Source of the DNA: Thinopyrum elongatum
Lineage: Eukaryota > Streptophyta > Magnoliopsida > Poales > Poaceae
Direction of reading: 5' to 3'
Length of the DNA: 64,000 nt
Assembly: GCA_011799875.1 (NCBI GenBank)
Contig: CM022303.1
Span: 550,019,368 to 550,083,367 of the forward strand
Below are positions 1-13,185 of this stretch, piece by piece (the stretch's first letter is position 1; each line of letters begins with the position of its first letter). The notes under the pieces are model-generated. The model ran no database searches, was not told where the DNA came from, and worked only from the letters and a program-made list of their open reading frames with translations. The position numbers were made by a program, and so were the translations under genes.

Positions 1-1163
1 ACTCAATGTTGGTTACTCTCAATGCATGTTTATGACAGTTGTCGCTCTCTAGTTGGTCGCTCCCCAGTCTTTTGCTAGCCTTCACTTGTACTAAGCGGGA
101 ATACTGCTTGTGCATCCATTTCCATAAACCCAAAGTTATTCCATATGAGGCCACCATACCTTCCTATATGCGGTATTTACCTGCCATTCCAAGTAAATTT
201 GCATGTGCCAAACTCTAAACCTTCAAATGATAATATGTTTTTTATGCCCGAATCGCTCATGTAGCGACTGGGGGCTGTCAGTATCTTCCATGCTAGGTGG
301 GTTATTCTCATGATGAGTGGACTCCGCTCATCATTCACGAGAAAATGGCTGGTAATCGGGATGCCCAGTCCCATGCTCAAATCAAATCAAAATAAATTAA
401 AACAAAACTCCCCCAGGATTATTGCTTGTATGGATGGTACCCGTTGTTTCGGACCAGCCGTGGAGTGTGCTTGTTGGTTGAGGGGGAGTAAAAAACTTTA
501 CCATTTTGTTTGGGAACCGCCTATAATGTATGTAGCATGGAAGATATCGAGATCTCTCGGTCGTTATGTTGACAATGAAAGCATACCGCTCAAAATTATA
601 TTCATCTCTGTTTCAAAAAGCTCGAGCTCTGGCACCTCTGCAAATTCCTGCTTCCCTCTGCGAAGGGCCTATCTATTTACTTTTATTGCCAAGTCATCAT
701 TCTCTTATAAAAAGCACCAGTTAGAGAGCACCATTGTCATTTGTATGCTTTGCTATTAATTGATATTGAGTATGACTGTGACTGGATCTCTTTTACCATG
801 AATTATAATGTCTAGTCAGTCCTTGATCTTCAGGGGTGCTCTGCATTTATGTTTTGCGTTCTCAGAAAGGGCTAGCGAGATACCATCTTGTTATATCATA
901 TCACGATTGTTTTGGAAAAGTGCTGTCATCCAAGATTTATTATTATTACTCGCTAGCTGATTGTGCCCTTGATATGAGTAAACGTGAGACCTAAATGTTA
1001 TTGCGAATGTGGTTAGTTCATAATCTTTGCTGAAAACCTGAATGCTGGCTATACATATTTGCAACAACAAGATCAAACAGAGTTTGTAAAAGTTTTTCTT
1101 TATCACTTTCAGTTTGTCAACTGAATTGCTTGAGGACAAGCAATGGGTTAAGCTTGGGGGAGT
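1..1163 (+). mobile_element. Athila-type Gypsy element, 3' internal (non-coding) region
   Basis: This is the 3' untranslated part of a Gypsy retrotransposon, entered in the middle because the element begins left of the window. No gag or pol homology is visible, and the short ORFs (such as 310-759) do not resemble known proteins. The assignment rests on the end of the region: a polypurine tract (AGCTTGGGGGAG, 1151-1162) directly before an LTR that starts TGATACGTC. This arrangement is typical of Athila-lineage elements such as Sabrina or WHAM in Triticeae; the family name is inferred from memory. Confidence 0.65.
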
Positions 1164-2083
1164 TGATACGTCTCCATCGTATCTACTTTTCCAAACTCTT
1201 TTGCCCTTGTTTTGGACTCTAATTTGCATGATTTGAATGGAATTAACCCGGACTGACGCTATTTTCAGCAGAATTGCCATGGTGTTATTTTTGTGCAGAA
1301 ATAAAAGTTCTCGGAATGACCTGAAACTTCACGGAGAATATTTTTGGAATAAAAAAAATATTGGTGAAAGAATCAACCGAGGGGGACCCACCGCCTGTCC
1401 ACAAGGGTGGGGGCGCGCCCTACCCCTCTGGGCGCGCCCCCTGGCTTGTGGGTCCCACGAAGCTCCACCGACCTCAACTCCAACTCCATATATTCACGTT
1501 CGGGGAGATAGAATTAGAGAGAAGGATTCATCGCGTTTTACGATACGGAGCCGCCGCCACCTCCTGTTCTTCCTCGGGAGGGCAGATCTGGAGTCCGTTT
1601 AGGGCTCCGGAGAGGGGAAATCGTCGCCATCATCATCATCAACCATCTTCCATCACCAATTTCATGATGCTCACCGCCGTGCGTGAGTAATTCCATCGTA
1701 GGCTTGCTGGACGGTGATGGGTTGGATGAGATTTATCATGTAATCGAGTTAGTTTTGTTAGGGTTTGATCCCTAGTATCCATTATGTTCTAAGATTGATG
1801 TTGCTATGACTTTGCAATGCCTAATGCTTGTCACTAGGGCCCGAGTGCCATGATTTCAGATCTGAACCTATTATGTTTTCATGAATATATATGTGTTATT
1901 GATCCTATCTTGCAAGTTATAGTCACCTACTACGTGTTATGATCCGGCAACCCCGAAGTGACAATAGTCGGGACACTTCCCGGTGATGACCGTAGTTTGA
2001 GGAGTTCATGTATTCACTAAGTGCTAATGCTTTGGTCCGGTTCTCTATTAAAAGGAGGCCTTAATATCCCTTAGTTTCCATAA
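1164..2083 (+). mobile_element. Athila-type LTR, first copy, truncated at its 3' side
   Basis: The LTR begins TGATACGTCTCC at 1164. It contains a GC-rich hairpin-forming stretch (GGCGCGCCC repeated around 1413-1440) and a purine-rich leader. It stops near 2083 within the sequence CTTAGTTTCCA and is followed not by flanking DNA but by a second copy of the element's 3' internal end. It keeps about 260 bp (roughly 1735-1998) that are missing from the second LTR copy. Confidence 0.65.
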
Positions 2084-2343
2084 TGATTGTTTTGAAAAAG
2101 TGTTGTCATCCGAGATTCATTATTATTGCTCGCTAGTTGATTTTGCCATTGATATGAGTAAATGTGAGACCTAAATGTTATTGTGAATATGGTTAGTTCA
2201 TAATTCTTGCTGAAAACCTGAATGCTGGCTTTGCATATTTGCAACAACAAGATCAAACAGAGTTTGTAAAAGTTTTTCTTTGTCACTTTTAGTTTGTCAA
2301 CTGAATTGCTTGAGGACAAGCAATGGGTTAAGCTTGGGGAAGT

Positions 2344-3385
2344 TGATACGTCTTCGTCGTATCTACTTTTCCAAACTCTTTTGCCCTTGTTTTGGACTCT
2401 AATTTGCATGATTTGAATGAAACTAACCCGGACTGACGTTGTTTTCAGCAGAATTGCCTTGGTGTTATTTTTGTGCAGAAATAAAAGTTCTCGCAATGAC
2501 TTGGAAATTTACGGAGAATATTTTTGGAATAAATAAAAAATACTGGCCCCCCTGGACCTCCTCCAACGCTAATTCCAACTCTATATATTCACATCCGGAG
2601 AGAAAAAAATCAGAGAGAAGATTTCATCGCGTTTTACGATATGGAGCCGCCGCCGCCTCCTGTTCTTCATCGGGAGGGCTGATCTGGAGTCCGTTCGGGG
2701 CTCCGGAGAGGGGGATTCATCGCCATCATCATCACCAACCTTCCTCCATAACCAATTTCATGATGCTCACCGCCGTACGTGAGTAATTCCATCGTAGGCT
2801 TGTTGGACGGTGATGGGTTGGAGGAGTTCATGTATTCACTAAGTGCTAATGCTTTTGTCCGGTTCTCTATTAAAAGGAGGCCTTAATATCCCTTAGTTTC
2901 CATTAGGACCCCGCTGCCACGGGAGGGTAGGACAAAAGATGTCATGCAAGTTCTTTTCCATAAGCACGTATGGCAATATACTGAATACATGCCTACATTG
3001 TATTGATGAATTGGAGCTAGTTCTGTGTCACCCTAGGGTATAACTGTTGCATGATGAATGCCATCCGACATAATTATCCATCATTGATCCATTGCCTACG
3101 AGCTTTTCACATATTGATCTTTGCTTCGTTACTTTTCCGTTGCCACTGTTACGATTGCTACAAAACTGCTAATGTTACTTTTGCCACCATTACTGTTACT
3201 TCCATACTACTTTGCTACTAAATACTTTGCTGCAGATATTAAGTCTTTCAGGTGTGGTTGAATTGACAACTCAGCTGCTAATACTTGAGAATATTCTTTG
3301 GCTCCCCTTGTGTCGAATCAATAAATTTGGGTTGAGTACTCTACCCTTGAAAACTGTTGCGATCCCCTATACTTGTGGGTTATCA
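2344..3385 (+). mobile_element. Athila-type 3' LTR, end of the element
   Basis: The LTR starts TGATACGTC at 2344 and ends CTTGTGGGTTATCA at 3385, so its termini form a short inverted repeat (TGATA/TATCA). Relative to the first copy it lacks about 260 bp after 2820 and the GC-rich hairpin segment near 2545. The base after 3385 is the RNase H region of reverse-oriented Copia-1, so the Athila element appears to have inserted into Copia-1. The matching 5' LTR and TSD lie outside the window and cannot be checked. Confidence 0.7.
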
Positions 3386-6135
3386 CCGAACTCTTTATCA
3401 CCTCCATAACCGATAAACTCTACTCAGAATCATCCGGATTGGTGTTAAAGCTTGCATCGACGTAACCCTTTACGCCGAACTCTTTATCAACTCCATAATC
3501 AAGAAACATTTCCTTATTCCTCTAAGGATAATTTTGACCGATGTCCATCGATCCACTCCTAGATCACTCTTGTACCCCCTTGCCAGACACGTGGCAAGGC
3601 ACACATCAGGTGCGGTACACAGCATGGCATATCGTATAGAGCCTATGGCTAAGGCATAGGGGACGACCTTTGTCCTTTCTCTTTCTTCTGCCGTGGTCGA
3701 GCTTTGAGTCTTACTCAACTTCATACCTTACAACTCAGGCAAGAACTCCTTCTTTGACTGATCCATTTTGAACTCCTTCAAAATCATGTCAAGGTATGTG
3801 CTCTGTGAAAGTCTTATCAGGCGTCTTGATCTATCTCTATAGAACTTGTTGCCCAATATGTAAGCAACTTTACCCAGGTCTTCCTTTGAAAAACTCCTTT
3901 CAAACAACCCTTTATGCTTTCCAGAAATTCTACATCATTTTCGATCAACAATATGTCAACCACATATACTTATCAGAAATGTTGTTGAGCTCCCACTCAC
4001 TTTCTTGTAAATACAAGTTTCTTGCAAACTTTGTATAAACCCAAAAATTTTGATCACCTCATCAAAGCGTATGTTCCAACGGCGAGATGCTTGCTCCAGT
4101 CCATAGAAGGATCGCTGGAGCTTGCATACCTTTTAGCATCCTTAGGATCGACAAAACCTTCTGGTTGTATCACATACAACCTTTCCTCACAGAAACCGTC
4201 AAGGAAACTTTGTTTTGACATCCATCTGCCAGATTTAGTAAATGAAAATGCAGCAACTGCTAACATAATTCCAACAGACTTTAGAATCGCTATGAGTGAT
4301 AAAGTCTCATCATAGTCAACTCCTTGAACTTGTCAGAAACTTCTTTGCGACAAGTCGAGCTTCATAAATGGTGACCTTACCATCAGTGTCTGTCTTCTTC
4401 TTGAAGATCCATTTATTCTCAATGGCTTGCCGATCATCGGGAAAGTCCACCAAAGTCCATACTTTGTTCTCATACATGGATCCTATCTCGGATTTCATGT
4501 CTCCTAGCCATTTGTTGGAATCCGGGCCCACCATCGCTTCTCCATAGCTCGTAGGTTCACCGTTGTCCAACAACATGACCTTTAAGACAGGGTTACCATA
4601 CCATTCAGAAGTTGTACGCACCCTTGTCGACCTACGAGGTTTGACAGTAACTTGATCTGAAGCTTCATGATCATCATCATTAGTTTCCTCTTCAACTGAC
4701 GCAGGTGCCACAGAAACATCTTTCTGTGCTGGGCTACTCTCTGGTTGAAGTAAAGGTTCAACAACCTTATCAAGTTCTATCTTCCTCCCACTCAATTCTT
4801 TCGAGAGAAACTCTTTCTCGAGAAAGGACCCATTCTTAGCGACAAACACTTTGCCTTCGGATCTGAGATTGAAGGTATACCCAACCATCTCTTTTGGGTA
4901 CCCTATGAAGACGCATTTGTCCGCTTTGGGTTTGAGCTTATTAGGCTGAAGCCTTTTCACATAGGCGTCGCAGCCCCAAACCTTAAGAAACAACAACTTA
5001 GGTTTCTTGCCAAACCATAATTCATACGGTGTCGTCGCAACGGATTTAGATGGTGCCCTATTTAAAGTGAATGTAGTTGTCTCTAATGCATAACCCCAAA
5101 ACGATAGTGATATATCGGCAAGAGACATCATAGAACGCACCATATCCAATAATGTACGATTACGACGTTCGGACACACCATTACGCTGTGGTGTTCCAGG
5201 CGGCGTCAGTTATGAAACAATTCCACATTGTCTTAAGTGATTGCCAAAATCATAACTCAGATACTCTCCCCTTCGATCATATCGTAGGAATTTGATCTTC
5301 TTGTTACGATGATTCTCAACTTCACTCTGAAATTGCTTGAACTTTTCAGACGTTTCAGACTTATGCTTCATCAAGTAAATATACCCATATCTACTCAAAT
5401 CATCGGTGAAGGTGAGGAAGTAACGATATCCACCGCACGCGTCAACACACATCGGGCCACACACATCAGTATGTATGATTTCCAACAAGTCAATTGCCCG
5501 TTCCATTGTTCCAGAAAACAGGGTTTTAGTCATCTTGCCCATGAGGCATGGTTCACATGTGTCAAGTGATTCAAAATCAAGTGACTCCAAAAGTCCATCA
5601 GCATGGAGTTTCTTCATGCGCTTTACACCAACATGACCTAAGCGGCAGCGCCACAAGAAAGTGGTATTATCATTATCAACTCTACATCTTTTGGCCTCAA
5701 TGTTATGAACATGTGTATCACTATGATCGAGATTCAATAAATCATTCACATTGTGTGCATGACCATAGAAGGTATTATTCATGTAAACAGAATAACCATT
5801 ATTCTCTGATTTAAATGAACAACCGTATTGCACTAAACATGATCTAATCATGTTCATGCTCAACGCAGACACAAAATAACATTTATCTAGGTTCAACACT
5901 AATCCCGAAGGTAGAGGGAGCGTGCGATGGTGATCACATCAACCTTGGAAACACTTCCAACACACATCGTCACCTCGCCCTTAGCTAGTCTCTGTTTATT
6001 CCGTAGCTTTTGTTTCGATTTACCAATATCAGCAACTGAACCGGTATCTAATACCCAAGTGCTACTAGGAGTACTAGCAAGGTACACATCAATAACACGT
6101 ATATCAAATATACTTTTGTTGAAGTTGCCAGCCTT
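3386..6135 (-). pseudogene. Copia-1 pol pseudogene (protease, integrase, RT, partial RNase H)
   Basis: The order on the minus strand is protease (LDTGS motif near 6045), GAG-pre-integrase and zinc-binding part of integrase (about 5590-5690), integrase core with the HTDVCGP motif (near 5480) and NGVSERRNRT (near 5165), then RT and RNase H pieces at 4316-3470. It is broken by a stop at 5210-5212 in the integrase, a frameshift at 4332-4351 after ARLVAKK, another in the following RT block, and further breaks. The RT active site YVDD reads YVVD (3955-3966), so one catalytic aspartate is gone. An 89-bp tandem duplication in RNase H is cut by the Athila insertion. The same RT and RNase H lesions occur in Copia-3. 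Confidence 0.85.
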
Positions 6136-6157
6136 CTCATCTATTTGGGTAGTTCCG

Positions 6158-6890
6158 CTACCAGTGACCGTTCCCCTTACAATAGAAGCACTTAGTCTCG
6201 GGTTTGGGTTCAACCTTGGCTTTCTTCACTGAAGCGGCAACTGGCTTGCCATTCATGAAGTTTCCCTTCTTGCCCTTGCCCTTCTTGAAACCAGTGGTCT
6301 TGTTAACCATCAACACTTGATGCTCCTTCTTGATTTCTACCTTCATGGCCTTAAGCACCGCGAACATCTCCGGGATTATCTCCATCCCTTGCATGTTATA
6401 GTTCATCACGAGGCTCTAGCAGCTTGGTGATAGTGACTAGAGAACCCTGTCAATCACTATCTTATCTAGAAGATTAACTCCCACTTGGTTCAAGCGATTG
6501 AAGCACCCAGACATTCTGAGCACATGCTCACTGGCTGAGCTATTCTCCTCCATCTTGTAGGCAAAGAACTTGTCAAAGGTCTCATACCTCTCAACACGGG
6601 CATGAGCCTGAAATACCAATTTCAGCTCTTAGAACATCTCATATGTTCCATGGTGTTCAAAACGCCTTAGGAGCCCCGATTCTAAGCCGTAAAGTATGGC
6701 GCACTAAACTATCAAGTAGTCATCTGAACGTGTTTGCCAGATGTTCACAACATCCACAGGCGACGCTAGAGGGGTTGGCACACCGAGCGGTGCATCAAGG
6801 ACATAAGCCTTCTGTGCAGCAGTGAGGACAATCCTCAGACTATGGCCCTAGTCCGCATAATTGCTTACAATATCTTTCAACTTAGTCTTT
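6158..6890 (-). pseudogene. Copia-1 gag pseudogene
   Basis: The minus strand encodes capsid-like sequence (6619-6437, with HARVERYETFDKFFAYKMEE) followed by a nucleocapsid part with a lysine/glycine-rich stretch and an incomplete zinc knuckle, CFYCKGNGHW (about 6190-6160). A TAG stop interrupts the capsid region at 6437-6439, at a position also mutated in Copia-2 and Copia-3. The expected start codon is lost: the leader reads AAGTTGAAAG where Copia-2 has ATGGAAG. A TAG directly follows the zinc knuckle. It cannot produce a full Gag. Confidence 0.8.
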
Positions 6891-8203
6891 CTCTAGGAAC
6901 GTATTGAAACAGGGAGCTACAATGCGAGCCATTGATCTACAACATAAAATTGCAAAGGTAACTTAGACTATTGTTCATGATAAATGAGTTCAATTCATCA
7001 TATTACCAAAGAACTCCCACTCAAATCAACATCCCTCCGGTTGTCCGAGTGTAACATGATCCAAATTCACCAACCCAAGTCCGATCATCACGTAAGATGA
7101 GGTGGTTTCAATGGTGAATCATCTCCATGTTGATCATATCTACTATATGACTCGTGTTCGACCTTTCGGTCTCTTGTGTTCCGAGGCCATGTCTGTACAT
7201 GCTAGGCTCGTCAAGTTTAACCCAAGTGTTCTGCATGTGCAACACTGGCTTGCACCCGTTGTATGTGAACGTAGAGTCTATCACACCCGATCATCACGTG
7301 GTGCTTCAAAACAACGAACTTTCGCAACGGTGCACACTTGGGGAGAACACAATTTTATCATGAAATTTTAGTGAGGGATCACCTTATAATGCTACCATCG
7401 TCCTAAGCAAAATAAGATGCATAAAAGGATTAACATCACATGCAAATCATAAGTGACATGATATGGCCAGCAACTTGTGCTTTTGATCTCCATCTCCAAA
7501 GCACCGGCATGATCTCCATCGTCACCGGCATGACACCATGATCTCCATCATCGTGTCGCCATCGGGGTTGTCACACCAACCATGCTTCTACTACTATTGC
7601 TACCGCTTAGCGATAAAGTAAAGCATTACATAGCGCTTAATGATTGACACGCAGGTCATACAATAATTAAAGACAACCCTATGGCTCCTGTCGGTTGCCG
7701 TATGCATCGACATGCAAGTCGATATAAACTATTACAAACATGATCATCTCATACATCAAATATATTTCATCATGTCTTTGGCCATATCATATCACAACAT
7801 ACCCTGCAAAAACAAGTTAGACGTCCTCTAATTGTTGTTGCATGTTTTACGTGGATGCTATGGGTATCTAGCAAGAACGATTCTTACCTACGCAAAGCCA
7901 CAACGGTGATATGCAAGTTGCTATTTAACCTTCTACAAGGACCGCCTTTGTCGAATTCGATTCAACTAAGGTGGGAGAGACAGTCACCCGTCAGCCATCT
8001 TTATGCAACAAAGTCACATGTATGTCGATGGAACCGGTCTCATGTACGTGGACATGTAAAGTTGGTCCGGGCCGCTTCATCCCACAATACTGCCGAATCA
8101 AGAAAAGACCAAGGAAGGAAGCAATCTGAATATCAACGCCCACAAACTCCTTTGTGTTCTACTCGTGATGTCATCTACGCATAGACCTAGCTCATGATGC
8201 CAC
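6891..8203 (-). mobile_element. Copia-1 leader and primer-binding site
   Basis: This is the untranslated leader between the 5' LTR and gag, read on the minus strand. The primer-binding site lies directly inside the LTR at about 8192-8203 (minus-strand GTGGCATCATGAG), a degenerate match to the 3' end of initiator tRNA-Met as in other Angela-type elements. The rest corresponds to the leaders of Copia-2 (11892-13185) and Copia-3 (29191-29690). No convincing ORF is seen. Confidence 0.75.
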
Positions 8204-8723
8204 TGTTGGGGAACGTTGCATGGGAAACAAAAAAATTCCTACGCTCACCAAGATCCAATATAGGAGATGACCATCTACGAGAGGAGATATTGCATCTACA
8301 TACCCTTGTAGATTGCTAAGCGGAAGCGTTAAGAAACGCGGTTGATGTAGTCAAACATCTTGGCGATCCAATCACGATCCGTCCCGCGAACTCCCGATCC
8401 AAGTGCCGAACGGACGGCACCTCCGCATTCAACACACGTATGGCTTGATGACGCCTTCACCTCCTCGATCCAGCGAGCGATGGTGAAGTAGTAGCTCGAG
8501 TCCTCCGGCAGTACGATGGCGTGGTGGTGGCGGTGGTGGTGGAATCTCAGCAGAGCTTCGCTAAGCACTGCGGAGAGGAAGAGGGACGCGAGGGAGAGGA
8601 GAGGCAGTGCCGTGGCGTAGAAGGGTGCTCAAGGGGTGCGACTGCCCTCTCTCTACCTCTCTATATATAGGGGAAGGGAGGAGGGGGTGGCGCCCCTAGG
8701 GTTTCCCCTAGGGGGGCGGCGGC
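8204..8723 (-). mobile_element. Copia-1 5' LTR, inner part
   Basis: The minus-strand LTR end reads CGTTCCCCAACA at 8204. A TATA box (CTATATATAG) lies at 8661-8670 on the minus strand in the expected promoter position. The LTR stops at 8723 with the five bases GCGGC, which are repeated at 21326-21330 as the target-site duplication of the inserted solo LTR. Confidence 0.85.
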
Positions 8724-8999
8724 TGTGACGCCCCCGACTCAATCGTGCACTAATCATACACGTAAACATGCACGATCAAGCATAGGGACTCACGGGAAGA
8801 TATCACAACACAACTCTAACACAAATAAATGGAGATCCACAATATTATAGACCGGGGATCACGAGGATCCGAATACATAAGTCAGTCATACAAATAATAT
8901 CTGGGTACAGACATAGTTAGACAAGTTTTGCCTTAAGAAGGCTAGCACAAACAACGACTCTAGATCGAAAGGCGAAGGCCTCCTGCCTGGGATCCGACC

Positions 9000-9097
9000 C
9001 TACTCCTGGTCGGCTGGCTCGATCCAGTAGTACGTGCCGTCTGGACCCATCTGATAGTAAGCTCCTGCAGCGGCATCTGGCTCCTGGGCTCCATCGT
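9000..9097 (-). other. Candidate second coding exon inside the solo LTR
   Basis: On the minus strand an acceptor-like AG (GTGATACGACAG) precedes an open segment that starts in the phase left by the candidate upstream exon (19246-19335) and reads DDGAQEPDAA, then tyrosine-rich sequence, ending EPADQE and TAG at 9000-9002. The related LTR has the equivalent segment at 56980-57083, ending EPINDQE and stop. It is 98 nt here and 104 nt there, a 6-nt in-frame difference. Coding status is inferred from this conservation; no known protein is recognised. Confidence 0.45.
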
Positions 9098-10166
9098 CTG
9101 TCGTATCACCAAGTAGGGGAATATAGGGAAAAAGAGGAAGCAAAGCAACCATGAGTACTCATCCGAAGTACTCGGCAAGCAAGGATTTACACTACATATG
9201 CAACATTATCAAAGGGGAAAGGCTGTATATGTGGACTGGGCTGCAGAAATGCCAGAATAGAGAGAAGGCCTAGTCCTATCGAAGACTAGCATCTTCAAAC
9301 ATCTTCACGAAGCCACCATCTTGCAGCAATAAAAGAGAGTAGAATAGCATTTTATTAAGCAAACATGTTGAAGTAAGCCTAGAGATCCTTCCTCGACTCC
9401 CTGGGAGAAAGCGATCCCGAAGCTTCAATTAGTTAAACATGTATCCAGTTCAAGTAATAGATCGGGATTCCAAATTGAGCGTCCTTTACCGTAGGACCGG
9501 CTATCGATAGATTATTCTTCCCTGCAGGGGTGCACTACTGTTACCCAACACGCTCGATCACCTCTGGCCGGACACACTTGCTGGGTAATGCCCGGCCTCG
9601 GGAGATCAACACAAAGCAGCGCCCTACCTAGGCTCAGCAGAGAGGTCAGCACGCCGGACTAACCTATGCACCCAAGGGTCTTGGGTCATCGCACTGGGCA
9701 CCCTGCGTGTTGCGAGACTGGTCGGGGTGCAGGCGCGACACTGAACTCGTCAGTGAAGTATCCAGCCCATTCCCGACAATCAGCCTGCACGGTGAACCGT
9801 GACGTCTGAAGAGCTTTCGGGAGAAACGTACAACGTAGAGGACCCCATAAACCATTATCCCGCGTGGTGGTAGTGCGTATAGGACACGTTGACCCACTCA
9901 GATCAGATACCCAAATCCGATAGGCTGATTTAGTAACACGCGGAGACGATCAGAGTTTCTGAAGCTCCGCCACAATATCACACTCGAGTGCCCTTCCGGC
10001 ACACCCGACATCATAGATCCCCTGCGGGTACCCATCAGGGTCGACCCGTCTGTAACAAAGGTCAAAGTAACCGTGTGGTCATAACATCAAGGGGGAAACC
10101 CCGAGGAATCACCCTCGGTGGATTCCACTCGATGAAATCATCGGGGTGAACGTATGAGGCATCACC

Positions 10167-11891
10167 TGAAGGAAATATGCCCTAGAGGCAATAATAAAGT
10201 TATTATTTTATTTCCTTATGTCATGATAAATGTTTATTATTCATGCTAGAATTGTATTAACCGGAAACTTGATACATGTGTGAATACATAGACAAAATAG
10301 AGTGTCACTAGTATGCCTCTACTTGACTAGCTCGTTAATCAAAGATGGTTATGTTTCCTAACCATAGACATGAGTTGTCATTTGATTAACGGGATCACAT
10401 CATTAGGAGAATGATGTGATTGACTTGACCCATTCCGTTAGCTTAGCACTTGATCGTTTAGTATGTTGCTATTGCTTTCTTCATGACTTATACATGTTCC
10501 TATGACTATGAGATTATGCAACTCCCGTTTACCGGAGGAACACTTTGTGTGCTACCAAACGTCACAACGTAACTGGGTGATTATAAAGGTGCTCTACAGG
10601 TGTCTCCGAAGGTACTTGTTGAGTTGGCGTATTTCGAGATTAGGATTTGTCACTCCGATTGTCGGAGAGGTATCTCTGGGCCCACTCGGTAATGCACATC
10701 ACTATAAGCCTTGCAAGCATTGTAACTAATGAGTTAGTTGCGGGATGATGTATTATGGAACGAGTAAAGAGACTTGCCGGTAACGAGATTGAACTAGGTA
10801 TTGAGATACCGACGATCGAATCTCGGGCAAGTAACATACCGATGACAAAGGGAACAACGTATGTTGTTATGCGGTTTGACCGATAAAGATCTTCGTAGAA
10901 TATGTGGGAGCCAATATGAGCATCCAGGTTCCGCTATTGGTTATTGACCGGAGACGTGTCTCGGTCATGTCAACATAGTTCTCGAACCCGTAGGGTCCGC
11001 ACGCTTAAAGTTCGGTGACGATCGGTATTATGAGTTTATGTGATTTGATGACCGAAGTTTGTTTGGAGTCCCGGATGAGATCGGGGACATGACGAGGAGT
11101 TTCGAAATTGTCGAGAGGTAAAGATCGATATATTGGAAGGCTATAATCGGACATCGGAAAGGTTCCGAGTGATTCGGGTATTTTTCAGAGTACCGGAGAG
11201 TTACGGGAATTCGTATTGGGCCTTAATGGGCCATACGGGAAAGGAGAGAAAGGCCTCAAGGGTGGCTGCGCCCCTTCCCCATGGACTGGTCCGAATTGGA
11301 CTAGGGAAAGGGGGCGCCCCCTTCCTTCCTTCTCCTTCTCCCTTCCCCTTTTCCTATTCCATGTGGGAGGTGGAATCCTACTAGGACTAGGGAGTCCTAG
11401 TAGGACTCCACACCTTGGGCGCGCCCTGTGAGGGCCGGCCTCCTCCTCCCTCCATCCTTTATATACGTGGCCAGGGGGCACCCTATAGACAACAATTGAT
11501 CATTGATCTCTTAGCCGTGTGCGGTGCCCCCCCTCCACCATAATCCACCTCGATCATATCGTAGCGGTGCTTAGGTGAAGCCCTGCGTCGGTAGCATCAT
11601 CATCACCATCACCACGCCGTCGTGCTGACGAAACTCTCCTGTGAAGCTTTGCTGGATCGGAGCTCGCTGGACGTCATCGAGTTGAATGTGTGCTGATCCC
11701 GGAGGTGCCGTGCGTTCGGTACTTGGATCGGTCGGATCGTGAAGACGTACGACTACATCAACCGCGTTGTACTAACGCTTCCGCTTTCGGTCTACGAGGG
11801 TACGTGGACACACTCTCCCCTCTCGTTGATATGCATCACCATGATCCGGCGTGTGCGTACGAAATTTTTGAAATTACTACGTTCCCCAACA
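10167..11891 (+). mobile_element. Copia-2 5' LTR
   Basis: It runs from TGAAGGAAATATGCCC to GTTCCCCAACA. The promoter TATA box (TATATA) is at 11460-11465. The 3' LTR has the same length, with no visible indels between the two. Confidence 0.9.
11460..11465 (+). promoter_or_regulatory. TATA box of the Copia-2 5' LTR
   Basis: CTTTATATACG lies about 430 bp before the LTR end, in the usual place for the U3/R boundary of this LTR type. The copy in the 3' LTR is at 18361-18366. Confidence 0.6.
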
Positions 11892-13185
11892 GTGGCATCC
11901 GAGCCTGGTTTTATGCGTAGATGTTATATGCACGAGTAGAACACAAGTGAGTTGTGGGCGATACAAGTCATACTGCTTACCAGCATGTCACACTTTGGTT
12001 CGGCGGTATTGTTGGATGAAGCGGCCCGGACCGACATTGCGCGTACGCTTACGCGAGACTGGTTTTACCGCCGTGCTTTGCACACAGGTGACTAGCGGGT
12101 GTCAGTTTCTCCAACTTTAGTTGAACCGAGTGTGGCTACGCCCGGTCCTTGTGAAGGTTAAAACAGCACTAACTTGACGAACTATCGTTGTGGTTTTGAT
12201 GCGTAGGTAAGAACGGTTCTTGCTCAGCCCGTAGCAGCCACGTAAAACTTGCAACAACAAAGTAGAGGACGTCTAACTTGTTTTTGCAGGGCATGTTGTG
12301 ATGTGATATGGTCAAGACATGATGCTATATTTTATTGTATGAGATGATCATGTTTTGTAACTGAGTTATCGGCAACTGGCAGGAGCCATATGGTTGTCGC
12401 TTTATTGTATGCAATGCAATCGCCCTGTAATTGCTTTACTTTATCACTAAGCGGTAGCGATAGTCGTAGAAGCAATAGTTGGCGAGACGACAACGATGCT
12501 ACGATGGAGATCAAGGTGTCGCGCCAGTAACGATGGTGATCATGACGGTGCTTCGGAGATGGAGATCACAAGCACAAAGACGATGATGGCCATATCATAT
12601 CACTTATATTGATTGCATGTGATGTTTATCCTTTATGCATCTTATTTTGCTTTGTTTGACGGTAGCATTATAAGATAATCTCTCACTAAATTTCAAGGTA
12701 AAAGTGTTCTCCCTGAGTATGCACCGTTGCCAAAGTTCGTCGTGCCGAGACACCACGTGATGATCGGGTGTGATAAGCTCAACGTTCATCTACAACGGGT
12801 GCAAGCTAGTTTTTGCACACGCAGAATACTCGGGTTAAACTTGACGAGCCTAGCATATGCAGATATGGCCTCGGAACACTGAGACCGAAAGGTCGAGCGT
12901 GAATCATATAGTAGATATGATCAACATAGTGATGTTCACCATTGAAAACTACTCCATTTCACGTGATGATCGGTTATGGTTTAGTTGATTTGGATCACGT
13001 GATCACTTAGATGATTAGAGAGATGTCTATCTAAGTGGGAGTTCTTGAGTAATATGATTAATTGAACTTAAATTTATCATGAACTTAGTACCTGATAGTT
13101 TTTTGCTTGTCTATGTTGTTGTAGATCAATAGCTCGCGTTTAGCTCCTCTGTTTTATTTTTGATATGTTCCTAGAGAAAACTAAA
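11892..13185 (+). mobile_element. Copia-2 primer-binding site and leader
   Basis: TGGCATCCGAGCC starts one base after the LTR (11893-11905) and is a close match to the initiator tRNA-Met 3' complement used by this family. The remaining leader to the gag start codon holds no convincing ORF. Its 12600-13000 part corresponds to the leader sequence retained at the left end of Copia-3. Confidence 0.75.

Larger units (their letters stand above)
893..3385 (+). repeat. Tandem duplication (about 1.18 kb) of Athila 3' internal end plus LTR
   Basis: The segment from about 893 to 2083 (last 270 bp of internal sequence plus the LTR start) is followed directly by a second copy from about 2084. The LTR starts lie 1180 bp apart (1164 and 2344), and the polypurine tract is present twice (1151-1162 and 2331-2342). 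A normal element would have flanking DNA, not internal sequence, after an LTR, so this is a rearrangement. The two copies have diverged and carry different internal deletions, so the duplication is not recent. Confidence 0.7.
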
